Assembly: GCF_958298935.1 (NCBI RefSeq)
Contig: NC_084929.1
Coordinates: 34,103,501-34,167,500 of the forward strand
Source of the DNA: Phragmites australis
Taxonomy: Eukaryota > Streptophyta > Magnoliopsida > Poales > Poaceae
DNA length: 64,000 nt
Direction: 5' to 3'
The position numbers were made by a program, and so were the translations under genes. The stretch's first letter is position 1; every line of letters starts with the position of its first letter. A model generated the notes under the pieces. The model was given only the letters and a program-made list of their open reading frames with translations. It did no database searches and was not told where the DNA came from. This document shows, in pieces, positions 22,208 through 35,100 of this stretch.

Positions 22208-25200
22208 TGTCGAGACCGGTTCAAGAAACAAACAAATCTCATCTATGTGTTGAGCTCAGGAATCAATCTCAATATATAGTAACTTCATTGATGACAATCA
22301 TTACAATATCCATACTTAATCAAATTAACCATCTTACAAAAGAGATCTTCAACGGTCGAAGAACCAAATAAACTGCAGCGGAACTAAACAAACTACAAAA
22401 ACTCTAATCCTTTACGACTCTCCCACATGCATCATCGACGTAGAAAGCATCTTAGAATGATCCACCTTTAGCGTACTCCTCGATACCTTCTCTAACTGAG
22501 TGTTTGAGGATAGCAAGATTGAGCACTTGTCGTACTTAATAAGTTATGAAGGAATAGTATGCATATGAAGGCTTGACAAAGATAAGGCTATATGGCTCAC
22601 TTGCATATATCAACATTTAAGTAAAAATATTTGAAAAACAAATATAATTAAGTGAATAACCAACCACCTTAAGATCTTCATCCACCTTGACTTAACCTAC
22701 TAACCAACACCTCAACTAAAGTTCCATCCACTAAGGTTGAAACCTCAATCATAGTTCCCACCACTATGATTGACCACTCTCAACTATCATTCTCACCATC
22801 ACAGTTGACCTGACTAACCAAAACATCCAATTATAATCATGGTAGGTTTTCAGTGTCACTCATGACCGTGAGAACGGCTCAATATTCAGTTTTAACTCTG
22901 CAGAGGTTGTACTTTACCCACAAGACGTATCATCCTGTTTTATCGAGCATCTGTTGGTCAACGGATAACTCTTACACACTACCGAGGTGTGCGCTATGAA
23001 TCCACTACAAAGCCTTTACAATGTCCCCTCTCAGCTTATGTCTACTCGCTAAGGTTTCGCTGCCGCGTGATTTCACCTCAACAATGGAAGCCCCCTCTTG
23101 CGTCTTTCGGATCCCAAGGCATCGTCCATTCATCGCTCTTATGTCTGATCTACATTATGCTGAGAGTAAGAAAATTACTTGGCTATGCCCGTCTCATTTC
23201 AGGCTTGTGGTTGTACTATAAACGCAGAAAGGTCACCCCACGAACCGGTCCTTAGATTTGAGCAAGACTACCACTTTCCAAACCATAAATTATATCATAC
23301 CACATGCTCAAATCCCTATACCATATTGCTACAAAAGTTATACCATCATATTTTATCATTGTTGCATAGGATCGTTATCAAGTTTGTAAAACATTAATCA
23401 TATTTACTATCCCAAAGCAAGGCTAAGCATCATCTACCCATCCATAACCCAAAACCATACTAAGGCAACAAGGATGATAAGCGGAATCTAGGAAAAAGCC
23501 TAACTCTTGGGATTCCTAACAAATTATTAGCATGCATATTTATAAAACAAATATTTTCAAAACTGAGATAAAAATGATCAAGAACACAACTTGCTTTCAC
23601 TGAACTCAGTTGGGTCTTCAAAATCTTGATCTTGCAGACCTCCTAGTTTCTCCGAAACGTTAGCGTCTACTCGCAACATACGTAGAAAAAACAACAACAC
23701 ATAAACACCAAGATCCAAAAGAACCAAACATCATCATCATAATATTACACTATTTCAGACAATTCAGCGGAAGAACGGGTTAAAATGGAGCTACGGTTTA
23801 CAAGTTATGATTTTTCAAAGGTTAGAACAGGACTGAAAAGATTATCTATAAATGAATTTATGTTTATAAGAATTTTCTAGGATTTTCTAAAGCCATCTAT
23901 GATTTTTTTGGGATTTTTCTAAAATTTTCCAGCATTTATTTGAATTATAAAACTATTTAAAACCATTAAATAGAATTAAATAAATCTATAAAACATTATA
24001 AAATATTTTCAGAAATTAATTTCCTATTGATTATATTTTTCAAAATTATTTTTATACTAAAAAATATTTATTGCGTAATATATACCAATTATGATGTCAT
24101 TAAAATAATTAAAAGAAAAGAAAATGCTGACTGGGCTTGCAGACTAGCACTCCTTGCTGAGGTGGCTTGACACGTAGGGCAAAATGCTGATGTGGCTAGA
24201 TGAGGTGGCAAGCAGGGGTGACTAGGATTGTGGAGGACACGTGGTGACGTCTGATTGGCTCGCGAAAGGGTACGAGGGGATCTAATCTTCACTGTCGAAT
24301 CAAGATCCAACGGCTCAGATGCACTGGTGCTCAACTCCTGCGGAACAGAGGGTGGCGGCATCTCTCCCATGGCGGCGCATGGCTAGAAGCTCGCCAGAAA
24401 GGCGCTCCGGTGAACTAAAATCGATGGCGAGCGGCGGAAAAGGTTCGGGTCGGCATGGGGAACTCACCTAGGGCATGTGTCGGCGTCGAAGACGCTCCAG
24501 CAAGGCTGGCGATGGCGACAGGCGGCGCAAAGCTTCGAAGCTTGTCGGAGATGCGTTCTGGGCGTCGATTTCTTTTCGGCGAGTTGGGCAAAAACTATGC
24601 AATGATCTAAGGAACCTCTAGGGTTGCATATTTATAGGCGGACGGCTACCGCATCTCCAATTCAATTCGGATTTGAATAGAGAGGCGACGGTGGCTCAAG
24701 CGCGACCCTGAGGATTCAAATGAGCTCGGGTCTCTATCTTTTGCCAAAAGATCGTGCATAGCTCTAGGATTCTTCGTCCTTTTACTCTGTAGCTCATCTC
24801 CAACGCAATCCCGCGAATTTGATTGGGAGCTCGTACGGCCGGCGAACTCTCTTACGCGTTCTTCATGGTTTTGGCTCGGGCTTTGGCAAAATTGGCACGG
24901 GCTTGAGCTTGTAGATGTTTTGGCGATCTTGTTGAGCGGTTGGGCGGTTGATCTCCAACTCAGACACGATGATATCTTCATGGCGACGGCCGTGTTGCTG
25001 CGCGAGCAGAATTGGAGAAGAGAGAAGAGAGGGAGATAGCGGTGGGCTGGCTCGGGCCGGTTGGGTTGGGCTGGATCGGCCAAAACAGAGAGAGGGAGAG
25101 AAAAGAAGAGGTGGGCTTCGACCTATTTAATACAAAAGCTTTTCTATTGCCTTATGTATATACACATGTATATTATACTTATACAGCGTATACACCACAT

Positions 25201-25241
25201 ATATATATACTAGCTCACAAAATCAAGCAATCAAAATATAT

Positions 25242-25275
<34 letters not shown>

Positions 25276-25458
25276 TCTTTTATAGGAAAAAGCCCTCATT
25301 GCATATATGTACTTATACATATAACACACTTATTCACATATATGCATAAACATGTATAAAGACATACACACTTGGGGATTTTATTTAATTTTGCAAAAAC
25401 TCTTTTATTTTCTTTGATTTTTTTAATATATTTGGTTTTGAGAATTTAGGTTGTTGCA
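22208..25458 (-). mobile_element. 3.25-kb solo LTR with target duplication GTGAG
   Basis: The plus strand reads TGTCGAGACCGG at 22208 and ends GGTTGTTGCA at 25458. GTGAG stands directly before (22203-22207) and directly after (25459-25463). The minus-strand reading TGCAACAACC...GGTCTCGACA has LTR-type termini. No internal domain is present, so it is a solo LTR inserted into the older LTR at 20960-27822. A TATAAATA box on the minus strand (24629-24636) precedes the GC-rich segment. Confidence 0.85.
25236..25275. repeat. (CA)n/(TA)n microsatellite
   Basis: A run of CACACACA passes into an uninterrupted TA repeat of about 26 bases, within the solo LTR, with further AT/TA-rich tracts to 25375. 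Confidence 0.85.
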
Positions 25459-27822
25459 GTGAGCCCTATGCTCGCGAATAACGGGGGCACCGTCGCTCGA
25501 CTTCTACCGAGGACCTAAGCATTTCTAAGCATTTCGAGCGACTCTTAGACATCAACCATGTTACCAAGACTACAAGGATACGGAGATACAACGTCTCAAG
25601 GGAGAGGATATGCAATTCAACATAGGTTCTACACATATACAACCGACAAACGACTCACTAAACATACAAATATACATAAGCATAATTTATCAATTGAGAC
25701 ACCGTTCAATTTGAACAAAGGGTGTAATATGCTTAGATGCTTGCTTTGCTACTCCAAGGTTTGTCAAATACTTTCCACACAACACTCATAGAACTCTGGG
25801 AGGTTGGTGTTGTCCTCGATCGTGCTCGTGTCACACTCCGATCCTTCATTCACTAATGAAGAACGCGTGTAATGATGAGCATGAATGAAGTACAAAGATG
25901 GATGCTTCACAGTGCATGACAAAGTGGAGATGAAATACATCATGACACGAGTTTAAAGCATCAAATATTTCTTGATTTCGATTCATTATTAAACATTTAA
26001 TAATTTTCTAGATTTAATAAGCTTAAATCTAATCTTAGCCCTAAATAGATAGTTTAATTAGGTTTAGAATGATGGTGAGTATTTTTTATAACCAGTGCAT
26101 AAGATAATAGGATTTACAAAATTGATTTCATCAATTTTGGAGCTACCAAAAATTAATTATGGATTAATGAAGCTGAAAACTATTTTATTAACCCATAAAA
26201 ATTAAATACATATTTCATATCTCCCAGTATTTTTAACATGTATATAATGATCATACAAACCTAACAAAATTTGTTTCATGATTTTTGGAGCTATGCACAT
26301 TTTCCTATGCATTTTAAGTGTTTCACCCAATTTATCAATGCAAAACTAATTCCATTTTGCAAAATCCGATTTAAACAGAATATTAAAATGGCCTACACCT
26401 TTTTCTACTCAAGGCCAACTAACCACAGCCACTGACAATGGGCTCAGGCTTGTTTGATTTGGGACAAACGGCCTGAAGGCGGGGCAGCACAGTGATGGTG
26501 GCACGACTAGTTCGGCCAGCCTCGCCTGTGGCGAACGGCGTGGCGGCGTGGTCCGTGGAAGGCAGCCGTAGCACCAGCGCGACACGGTGGACCCAACTGA
26601 GACACACGTGGTTGACGTCGAGCGGCCATCGATAGCAAATGGCGGCAACCTACAGTGGCAGCTCGGCACGTCGGTGGCTAGACGGCAACGGTAGATGGCC
26701 CGACTGAAGGGACCAACGGCATCTACGTGTGTTAGCGAACACGACGACACGACTCTCGGCCGAGGAGCCCGACGACGGCTCGGTTGGCGACATGCGCCGA
26801 GGCAGCGGCGGTGGGCGGCTCACGCGGAGAATCGCACCGACGATGGGCCAAGGATGAAATAACACGCACAAAAGCTTTATAGGGCGCAAGGGAGCTCACC
26901 AAGCTTCGTATTTAGGAGATGGAGCTCGCAGTTGGTAGCTTAACGACGAAGGGGCGGAGATAGGCGTCGGCGACGAAGAAGATGACGGCGTGAGCCTTAA
27001 TCCGACGAGGAAACACGTCAATACGTTCGGGAAGGGCTCGATGAAGATCCACCCCAGCTCTTGGGGGCTTGGACGGGGCGAAGGTGAGCTCGACGGCGTG
27101 TATTTTTGCCGGCGGCCATGTCGCTCCGTGCTTGCACTGCTCTGCGCCAAGTGAGAGAGAGAGAGAGAAAGGAGAGTGAGCAGAGAGAGCCAGGGGAGTG
27201 GGGATAAGGGCGTCAACCGGCCTTGCCCTGGAAGCCTTGGTGTAGTGTCTCGGTTTTCCCGGTGATGTGGCCGGCCACCCCAAAAGTCCACGAAAACAGC
27301 GGCCGTCAAATGCACAGAAAGAGGGAGGTCGATGGATGAACATTAGTCGGTCGAAGAAAAATATCGTTACCACTTCTTCTACCCAAGAGAACACCTTCCC
27401 GTGGTCCAAAAATTATGCAACAATTTTTGTGTGAAACTACAATCCATGTGCAATACATTTTAACTTATTTGACCCAAAAAGCTTGAGCCCAATTTGAACT
27501 AAAATTCTTCAAACAAGCAACCTTTTTTAACCTGTTGCAAATTTTATGCCTTCAAAATAATTCCCAAAAATTTAGAAAAAATCATTTATATTCTTCATAT
27601 GGCATGAACTAGTTTCTAAAATTATTTTCAACCCTATGTTGCATAACAAAAATGCAAGTTGCTTTATAAGACATCAATTACTATTATCTTTAACCATTTA
27701 ATTAAAATTATTCAAAAATCATAAAAAATTCACTAATATTCTTATCCTGTGATGTACTAATTTATAAAAATATTTTGAACCCTACGTTATTTGGTAAAAA
27801 AAATGAGTTTCTTTGTAATACA

Positions 27823-28110
27823 ACATATACTCATGCGGGCAACCAAACACCATCTTTTCTTAGCCAGACATAGCACATACAACCAACTAAACAGACCCTC
27901 CTGACTCAACTCAGCCTGTATGACTCGTACGAGCCAGACTGAGGATATTCGGACAACCAAACAGACCCTAACCAATCACCCCCAAACTGCACGAGCGGAT
28001 GCAAGCCCGCACGCTCTGTCCTGGCAACCAAACGCTCATCATTTGGAGTTTATACGCACGCGCGGATGCAAGCACGAGTGGAGCAGACCATCCAAACACG
28101 CCCCTTGATC
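27823..28110. repeat. Tourist-family fragments
   Basis: Several copies of the GGCAACCAAAC / ACCAAACAGACCCT motif (27838, 27884, 27951, 28025) and CCAAACACGCCCC (28094-28106) are the right-end type of the family that starts at 20592. At least two partial elements appear to be superimposed; I cannot separate them. Confidence 0.45.
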
Positions 28111-29870
28111 CGCTCAGAAAAAGAGAAGGCGAGTGAGCGTGGGCGCTCTAGAAAGCAGCAGGCATGGCATGACGCGCGAGGGGCTCGTGCCGTGCCCGTC
28201 CCCGCGACGTGCCGGCGCCCGCTTCACGGCACCCGTTTTCTCGCGGCAGGCCAAAGCTGCCACGCGTGACGCCGACGGATGCGCGGGTTAGCACACGCCG
28301 ACGCACAAGAGCCACCCGCCTGACCTGACCGTGCGTGGCATTGGGCCCGTCGGATACATCACGAATCGCTGCGTTTCTTTATATTTTCGGCATTTGAGCA
28401 TGCATATGGGGCCAGGAGCAAGGCCATCGTTGAAATCGAATAATCATGCAATGTGAACTCTCGACCGGGCAAGCGGATCGACGAATAACGCATTACATAA
28501 CTGATTTGGGGAGCGTTCACTTAGAGCGTACGTACGTGTAACGTGTTGGCAGACATGCATGATTCACGCTTCGCCTGATTGGGTCTCAACTCTCAAGACA
28601 GGTCATCAGGTTCGAATTCTCAAGACAAGTATTCTATGCAGCCAATCGATGGAGCGGCCGCACGCTTTTTGTCCCGTTCGTTACCTGACACTGACATGAA
28701 TCGATCGAGTCGTCGTAAGATCCTTGACCTTCTACACCCGGGCGATCAGTTGAAATGATCGCCGTCCGCTGTCCCCGTCATCATTGTCATCGTAGTCTTT
28801 ACCGTCTTTTCTCGGTTCTGAAAGCGACCAGTTCGGGCGAACTGATGCTGCAACATGATCGATCATACACACACATATATATAGAGAGAGAGATTGGATT
28901 GGTTGGTTGATCAGAAGTGACTTACACATACCATTCTGGACACCGTGACCCTCTCTCTGCTTTCCCGCTGGCACTGGCCACTCCCTGGCCTTTCCTTTCT
29001 GGAAGTGGTACATATACACTCGGATCCTACTAACTTCTGTCGCAAGTGTACGTACGTCGTACAATACCAGCTCTAACTCAACTAATATATCTGAATTTTT
29101 CGAGACTCCAGTTTCATTTGGGAAACAGAGAGTTCAGAGCGTCGTCTAAGAAAGAAAAAACTAATTCGGATCGATGTAGGCTATTGCAGGAAGAGATCGC
29201 AATGCAACGCAACGGATAAGCATATGGATTTTTTATCTCGGTGGAATTTCTTGAAATTTCACGAGTTTCGGGTTTTTCATTCGAAAAATTCGTTTTATTT
29301 GAATTCCAGGTTTTCCGCTGGTGAATGAAAAAAATTGGAAAACGAAATTTAAATCCAAATACTCAGATCTCTCCCACAATCTGGCCATGCGTATAGTATT
29401 AGACCAGTGCAAAGAGGAATTAACTAGTTGTTCGCAAAAGAAGAAGAAGAGGAATTAACTAGTTTAACTGATAAGTGGTAGTGTATATTAGTATATCTGA
29501 AAGCACCCTTTCCGAATGTGGAGGCGGCAACGAGGCGCCTCCCCGCGATCGTGCTTCTTCCATTCTGGGAATTGTTTTATGCACGCTAACCTCTCTGAAA
29601 GTGACCTGAGTTTCGAAACGTTGACTGCAATGCGAGGTCAGAGCTCGACAGAGACCGTGTAAAAAATTAGTAGCACAGCACAACGTCGCATGCCTGAATT
29701 GTTGGGAGCTACGGTTTGCAAGCCTAGATCCGGTAACGCCGTACTTAATTACCCGTACGTGTCAACGTCTCATGCTGCTGCTGTTAACAAATGGATTGGA
29801 CATTATTATCTATGGGGGACACCGTCCCATGGCACGCGCCATCAGATTTTCCAAGCGGCACGCGGCACGC
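28111..29870. other. Intergenic; no gene recognised
   Basis: The GC-rich left part (28111-28340) gives way to ordinary intergenic sequence with a short (TA)n(GA)n tract at 28876-28892. A minus-strand ORF of 110 codons at 28732-29064 has no recognisable domain and acidic low-complexity near its end (DDNDDGD). Possible splice signals flank parts of it, but I cannot support a gene. Confidence 0.4.
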
Positions 29871-29874
29871 CTTC

Positions 29875-30510
29875 TTTTTTCTATGACGCGGCTGGAGCTG
29901 ACACGGCAGCGTATGTGCATGGGCTGCATGAATTTTTTCTATGACGCGGCTGGAGCTGACTCGGCAGCGTATGTGCATGGGCTGCATGAATCTGCACCAA
30001 TGGGAGCAGTCACGGCACGCTCAGACGATTTTGTGGCTGGAAACACCGGATGGGCTTTAGCACGTACAAAAATACAAGGGAAAATGAAAAAAAAAATCCT
30101 CAATGATTTTGAAATCCCCCTGTAAGTTGTTTTTTTGCAAAAACCCTCTAAAAATTACTGTAGTTTTGAGATACTAGAATTCAAAAGATTTGAATTTGAT
30201 TGAAATTCAGCTGAAACTTTCTTTTTTCTATGACGCGGCTGGAGCTGACACGGCAGCGTGTGTGCATGGGCTGCATGAATCTGCACCAATGGGAGCAGTC
30301 ACGGCACGCTCAGAGGATTTTGTGGCTGGAACCACCGGATGGGCTTTAGCACGTACAAAAATACAAGGGAAAAATGAAAAAAAAACCTCAATGATTTTGA
30401 AATCCCCCTATAAGTTGTTTTTTTTTTTGCAAAAACCCTCTAAAAGTTAGTGTAGTTTTGGGATACCCATAATTCAAAAGATTTGAATTTGATTGGAATC
30501 CAGCTGAAAT
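29875..30510 (+). repeat. Nested tandem duplications at a Mutator-like element boundary
   Basis: The sequence TTTTTTCTATGACGCGG occurs three times, with ATGACGCGG at 29883, 29941 and 30230 (offsets 58 and 289 bp). The second repeat unit (29941-30229) includes ~120 bp of flanking sequence, the AAAATACAA target site and ~150 bp of the element's terminal repeat. The third unit continues into the full element. The duplication therefore happened after the element inserted. Confidence 0.8.
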
Positions 30511-31554
30511 GAATATAAGAATTAGATTTAAATCTCCACTCAAAAAACCATAAAAATAATTAAACAAAATGCATATGCTCAATTTATTGCAATGATTAAT
30601 TTAGAATGTAATTTGGTGCTCTTTGAAATACTTCGCCAAAATAATATATTTAAATATACACACACACATATATATATATATATATATTCTTGATTTTATA
30701 TTGGTTTAATAATTAGATTTTTAAAGGAGTGGATTTTGACTATTTTCTAGATATTAAAACACATGGTGTTATAAATTTACCCCATTTAAAAAGAATTTTA
30801 TCCCCGAATCTAAGGTTTGGAGAAGGGATCACGGAAAACTTATGTTCCATCAGGTATTCTTCTTGATCAACTGTTATTTTAACCTTCGTATGAGTACTAT
30901 GTGATATTTGTCAAACATAATTGTTATCCTTTTTAACTAGACAAGCTGTTATATCCAAATTCTCAGTAGACCTTTATTGATACCAGAGTTTCAATTGAGG
31001 GTTAGTCATTTCCACTTGGACTTGCCATTCTGGGATACCATAACGTTTCCCCGATTGGGTTAAATGGAAAACATGGGGGTATATTTGGCCTTCCTGCTAG
31101 GAGTGTAATCCGTAGTTCCTTGTGGAATACAAAATATCTGAGAGCTAAATTTTCTCCGGGTGTGAAGTCTGTGTGCACTTGAGAAGAACCTCTAGGTGCT
31201 TTTATTCTCTGACATAAAATCAAGTGTATATATTTGAATGGTACATATATATTCAAATATATTATTTTGGCTAAGTATTTTAAAGAGCACACAAAATTAA
31301 ATTCTAAATTAATACTTGCAATAAATTGAGCATATGTATCTTGATTTAATTGTTTTTATGGTTCTTTAAGTGGTGATTTGAATCTAATTCTTATATTTAT
31401 TTCAGCTGAATTTTAATCAAATTCAAATCTTTTGAATTATGGGAGAATCTCAAAACCAGATTTACTGTGGGGCGTGGGGTTGGAACAAAACAACTTCTGA
31501 GGAGGGGGAATCTCAAAATCAGACTAACTTTCAGGGTGGGGTTGCATTTTTCCC
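30367..31554. mobile_element. Mutator-like element, 1,188 bp, 9-bp target duplication
   Basis: The ends GGGAAAAATG (30367) and CATTTTTCCC (31554) are inverted repeats. The 9-mer AAAATACAA lies immediately outside both (30358-30366 and 31555-31563). The terminal inverted repeats are imperfect and long, about 320-340 bp (30367-30690 against 31213-31554). Nine-base duplications and long TIRs are the signature of MULEs. The interior (30690-31212) carries no transposase. It might include captured host sequence, because a plus-strand stretch at about 31008-31180 reads ~55 codons without a stop; I do not recognise it. Confidence 0.85.
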
Positions 31555-31563
31555 AAAATACAA

Positions 31564-32165
31564 ATGTAACACCTTCCCAAGCTACCCTCTATCAGAACCA
31601 CATTTTGGTGTGGTAGTACAGGCGTGAGGGTACATCTCTATTTATTAGTGTTTAAATTCGGGTGCATAATATTTAGCTATTTGCAAATGCTTTCAACAGT
31701 ATTATCTTTAGACGTACGATAGAGGTGCACTCGCGAGTTATGACAGATGAAGAACTGAGATAAATCACACGTTCACTGAACCCATGTGAACTATAGAGAT
31801 GAGCGTGGAGTGATTCGTAGATCCATTTTAATTCAACACAAACAACTAATTAATTATTTTAACTGGATTAAAATAACTAATTAATTAATTAAATTATATT
31901 AAGATAGATCTATAGATACCAATCAGTACTCTACGCCCATCCTAATAAACTTGCATTTCCGCACCAGCGGCGCACACAGAGGCAGAGCCCACATCTGCCA
32001 CCCGCGCAGCTCCACCTCTCATAGTCTCGTCGGCCGCCAACATATAAAGCCCACAGAAAACAACAAGCCAACCGGGGAAAATAAATCGAAACATTTCAAC
32101 CGAGCCGAGTGGGCGAAACAGAGAGAGAACCGGGACGCGCACATTTCAGCAGGCACCCGCGGAGG
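31564..32165 (+). promoter_or_regulatory. Upstream region of the HRZ-type gene
   Basis: About 600 bp separates the Mutator-like element from the HRZ start codon. It includes an AT-rich tract (31845-31910, repeated TTAATTAA) and a GC-rich 5' leader. A TATA-like box TATAAAG sits at 32043-32049, 117 bp before the ATG, which would put transcription start near 32075. I see no certain iron-response element by eye. The TE abuts the promoter, so it could influence it. Confidence 0.45.
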
Positions 32166-35100
32166 ATGGCGACGCCGATGGCCGGGGAGGCGCCGATCGC
32201 GCACTCGGTGGTGCCGCTCTCGCCCCCTCGTCCCCTAGCCGCGGGGGGGTCGGCGGCCGAGGCGCCGGTGCTGATACTCGTCTACTTCCACAAGGCGATC
32301 CGCGCGGAGCTGGAGGGGATGCACGCCGCGGCCGTGCGGCTCGCGACGGAGCGCGCGGGGGACGTGGCGGCGCTCGAGGGGCGCTGCCGGTTCCTCTTCT
32401 CCGTCTACAGGCACCACTGCGACGCCGAGGACGCGGTACGTACGGTTCGTTGCGCGGCCGCCGATTCCGCTGTTTCTCGTTGCATTGTTGTTTCGCGTCG
32501 CTTTGGTACTGAGATCGTGGCGAGTGCCGGTGCGTCGATGTTTGAGCTTGCGGGATTGTGGTGACTGGGAGGAGGGAGGGCTTCAACGTTGCGGAAACTG
32601 TCGCGTCCGTTCATCAGAGGGTTTGGCTTGGTTTCGGGTTCAATTGCGGCTGCATCGACATGGTCTGAAAATGGATGGAGTTAACAAGTGCAGCTAGTTG
32701 GCTGTGTGATTTGGTTATTGTCAAGTGCATAGTGTGAGATGTCTGTACGTGTACGGACCATGTGACTGTAAACAATTTGCTGCTTTCTGACATCAGTGGC
32801 GATTTCCAGGATTTCACTGTCACTCTGATGCGAACGTCTAGTTATGTCTTAAACTAACTGGTAAAAATTGATTCATGTCTGACCCTTGAGAGTATCTATC
32901 ATATATGGTTCTGTCTCGGATTATATGTTTCCTAGATCTTGTTAGAGTAGCATAGCCTATGTGACTTGCTGACAATGGAGTAGGTTAAATTTGTTCTAAT
33001 TCATTCCTGTTAGGAGCTGGATGTTTGGACTTGATGAAGGTTGCAAAATTCAGAAAGTGAAAAGGTTGCAAACAAATTTGTTATTTGCAGTTACAAGTGC
33101 TGTTCCTGTTTCATACGGCCATACCGGGAAAGGGTAGGCCTATTATATGCCAAATACTCAAAGCATGGACCTCATACATTTTTATTGCAGATTAATTACT
33201 GGTCTTTTATTCGCAAAAAAATTGCTGGTATTTTAAGCCCATAGATTGGTGTATCTGTGAGAGATTCCTAGGTCAACTGTAAGCCTATCGTGATGTGGAG
33301 TGTTTACTGAAGATTTGGGGTATAAGATTTTCCTATTGGTGATTGCAGGTTATTTTTCCAGCACTTGATATTCGAGTGAAAAATGTCGCAGGGACATATT
33401 CTCTTGAACACAATGGCGAAAATGATTTCTTTGCACATCTATTCGTCCTGCTACAGCTAGATGTGCAGAATGATGATGATATTCGAAGGGAACTTGCATC
33501 CTGTACTGGAGCACTTCAAACGTTTCTAACCCAACATATGTCCAAGGAAGAAGAACAGGTTTTCCCGTTTCCCTGTTTGTTCGTTCTGCCCTTTGAATGA
33601 AATATTCAAATAAAACTCTCAGGCCTTCAGTTTCTCTATGCAGCTGTATGAGATGTGTTGACATGTTCTAGTAGTCAAATAAGGCATATTTGTCAACCTT
33701 TTAGTTGTCCTTTGTCACATCTATAATAGTTAGTCTACTCCCATCTGTGGTTCCAAACATTTTACTGAGCATCAGGCTAAATATGGTGAAGCACTTGTAG
33801 TAGCTTCACAATTTGCATCCTAGGTAATTCTAATAGCCGAGGCACCTATTTCTAAACGTGTACCAGCTGACGTGTACCAGCTGTTATGTTCTATGATAAA
33901 AAGTCACAATTGCTGGTATAATGAACCCAAGTATGTATTTAATCTGTGGTTCTTCACTTCTTTGTTAAAGCTTAATAATCTGGACGCCAACTGTGGAGTC
34001 TCTCTAGAATTTAATTGTTGGTATCCTCACTATTAACTGTTTGGCGTGGTTCCTATATAAGAGAAAGAACTTTGCATTTTGTGTAGTTTCTCGTCCAACA
34101 CTTTTATTCTTTTACTTCAAAGATATGTGCTTGTATCACAAATAAGACTTGATTGAATATCATTTTTTTGGGGTGGGGGGGGGGGGGTGGAGAGGGTAGG
34201 GGGCCTGTAATTACAGATTTAATCCAACAACAGTTTTTTCATAGACTTTTTTGGTTATGTATTCGATGATGACTCCTCACTTGCTGATATTTATGCAACA
34301 ATTCAGTATTTCAGTGTCCTTCTTACGTCTATTATAGCATGTTCAGTGTAGGGCATACGATGTTGGTGTCTAATCTTCTGAGAATGTTTCAGGTCTTCCC
34401 GTTGCTTATCAAGAAATTTTCACACGAAGAGCAAGCTGATTTAGTATGGCAGTTCTTATGCAGCATCCCCGTTAATATGATGGCAGAGTTCCTTCCGTGG
34501 CTTTCAGCTTCTGTTTCACCTGATGAGCACCGAGATATTCTTGACTGCTTGCGTAAAATTGTTCCTGAAGAGAAACTTCTCCAAGAGGTCCTCATGATAA
34601 TGCATCTAACCTTTCTATTTATGAAGCTACTGATGCTTTTACTTAATGTTAGTTTTTTTCTAGCGAGAGTACTTAATGTCAGTTTTTGACTTGTGAAGAT
34701 TGTATTCGCATGGATTGGAGGGAAAACATTGAGAACAGTGGCACAAGATTTCTGTGATCCTAAATCAAAAGGAAGTTTTAGATGTCAGGATACCTCTGAT
34801 GAAACAGATAAACATGCACGGTCACTTGAGCATTCCAAAACTGGAAAGAGAAAGTGCACAGAATCTAGTCATAGCCAGCTTGTCACGCATCCAATTGATG
34901 AGATTCTGTATTGGCACAATGCTGTCCGGAGTGAACTGAGTGCTATAGCAGAGGAGACAAGAAATATCCAGCAATCTGGAGACTTCTCTGACATATCAGC
35001 CTTTAATGTAAGGCTGCAATTCATTGCAGATGTGTGCGTTTTCCACAGGTATTTGGCTTTGAATCTCAACTCATGTGCATCTCTGTTTCTAAAGCCTGTT

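Larger units (their letters stand above)
20960..27822 (-). mobile_element. Long minus-strand gypsy LTR, split by a solo LTR; right end tentative
   Basis: It starts on the plus strand TGTGAGGAACCATCC at 20960, the reverse complement of an LTR 3' end of the same family as the LTR at 1-2106. With the solo LTR (22208-25458) removed it is about 3.6 kb, close to the other long LTRs here. The right end is probably near 27822 (...TTGTAATACA), which would give TGTATTACAAAG as the minus-strand start, but no matching 5-bp duplication is found (GCAAG on the left, ACATA on the right). A GC-rich block (26400-27400) and a minus-strand CTATAAAG at 26875-26882 mirror the layout of the other LTRs. Confidence 0.55.

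Noticed and set aside
20955..28070. GCAAG duplication around the long LTR at 20960
   Set aside because: The right-hand GCAAG copies (27998, 28066) are preceded by Tourist-type sequence rather than an LTR end, so this is not accepted as the target duplication.
28732..29064. Minus-strand ORF of 110 codons with possible splice donors
   Set aside because: No recognised domain, and candidate exons could not be joined into a convincing protein.
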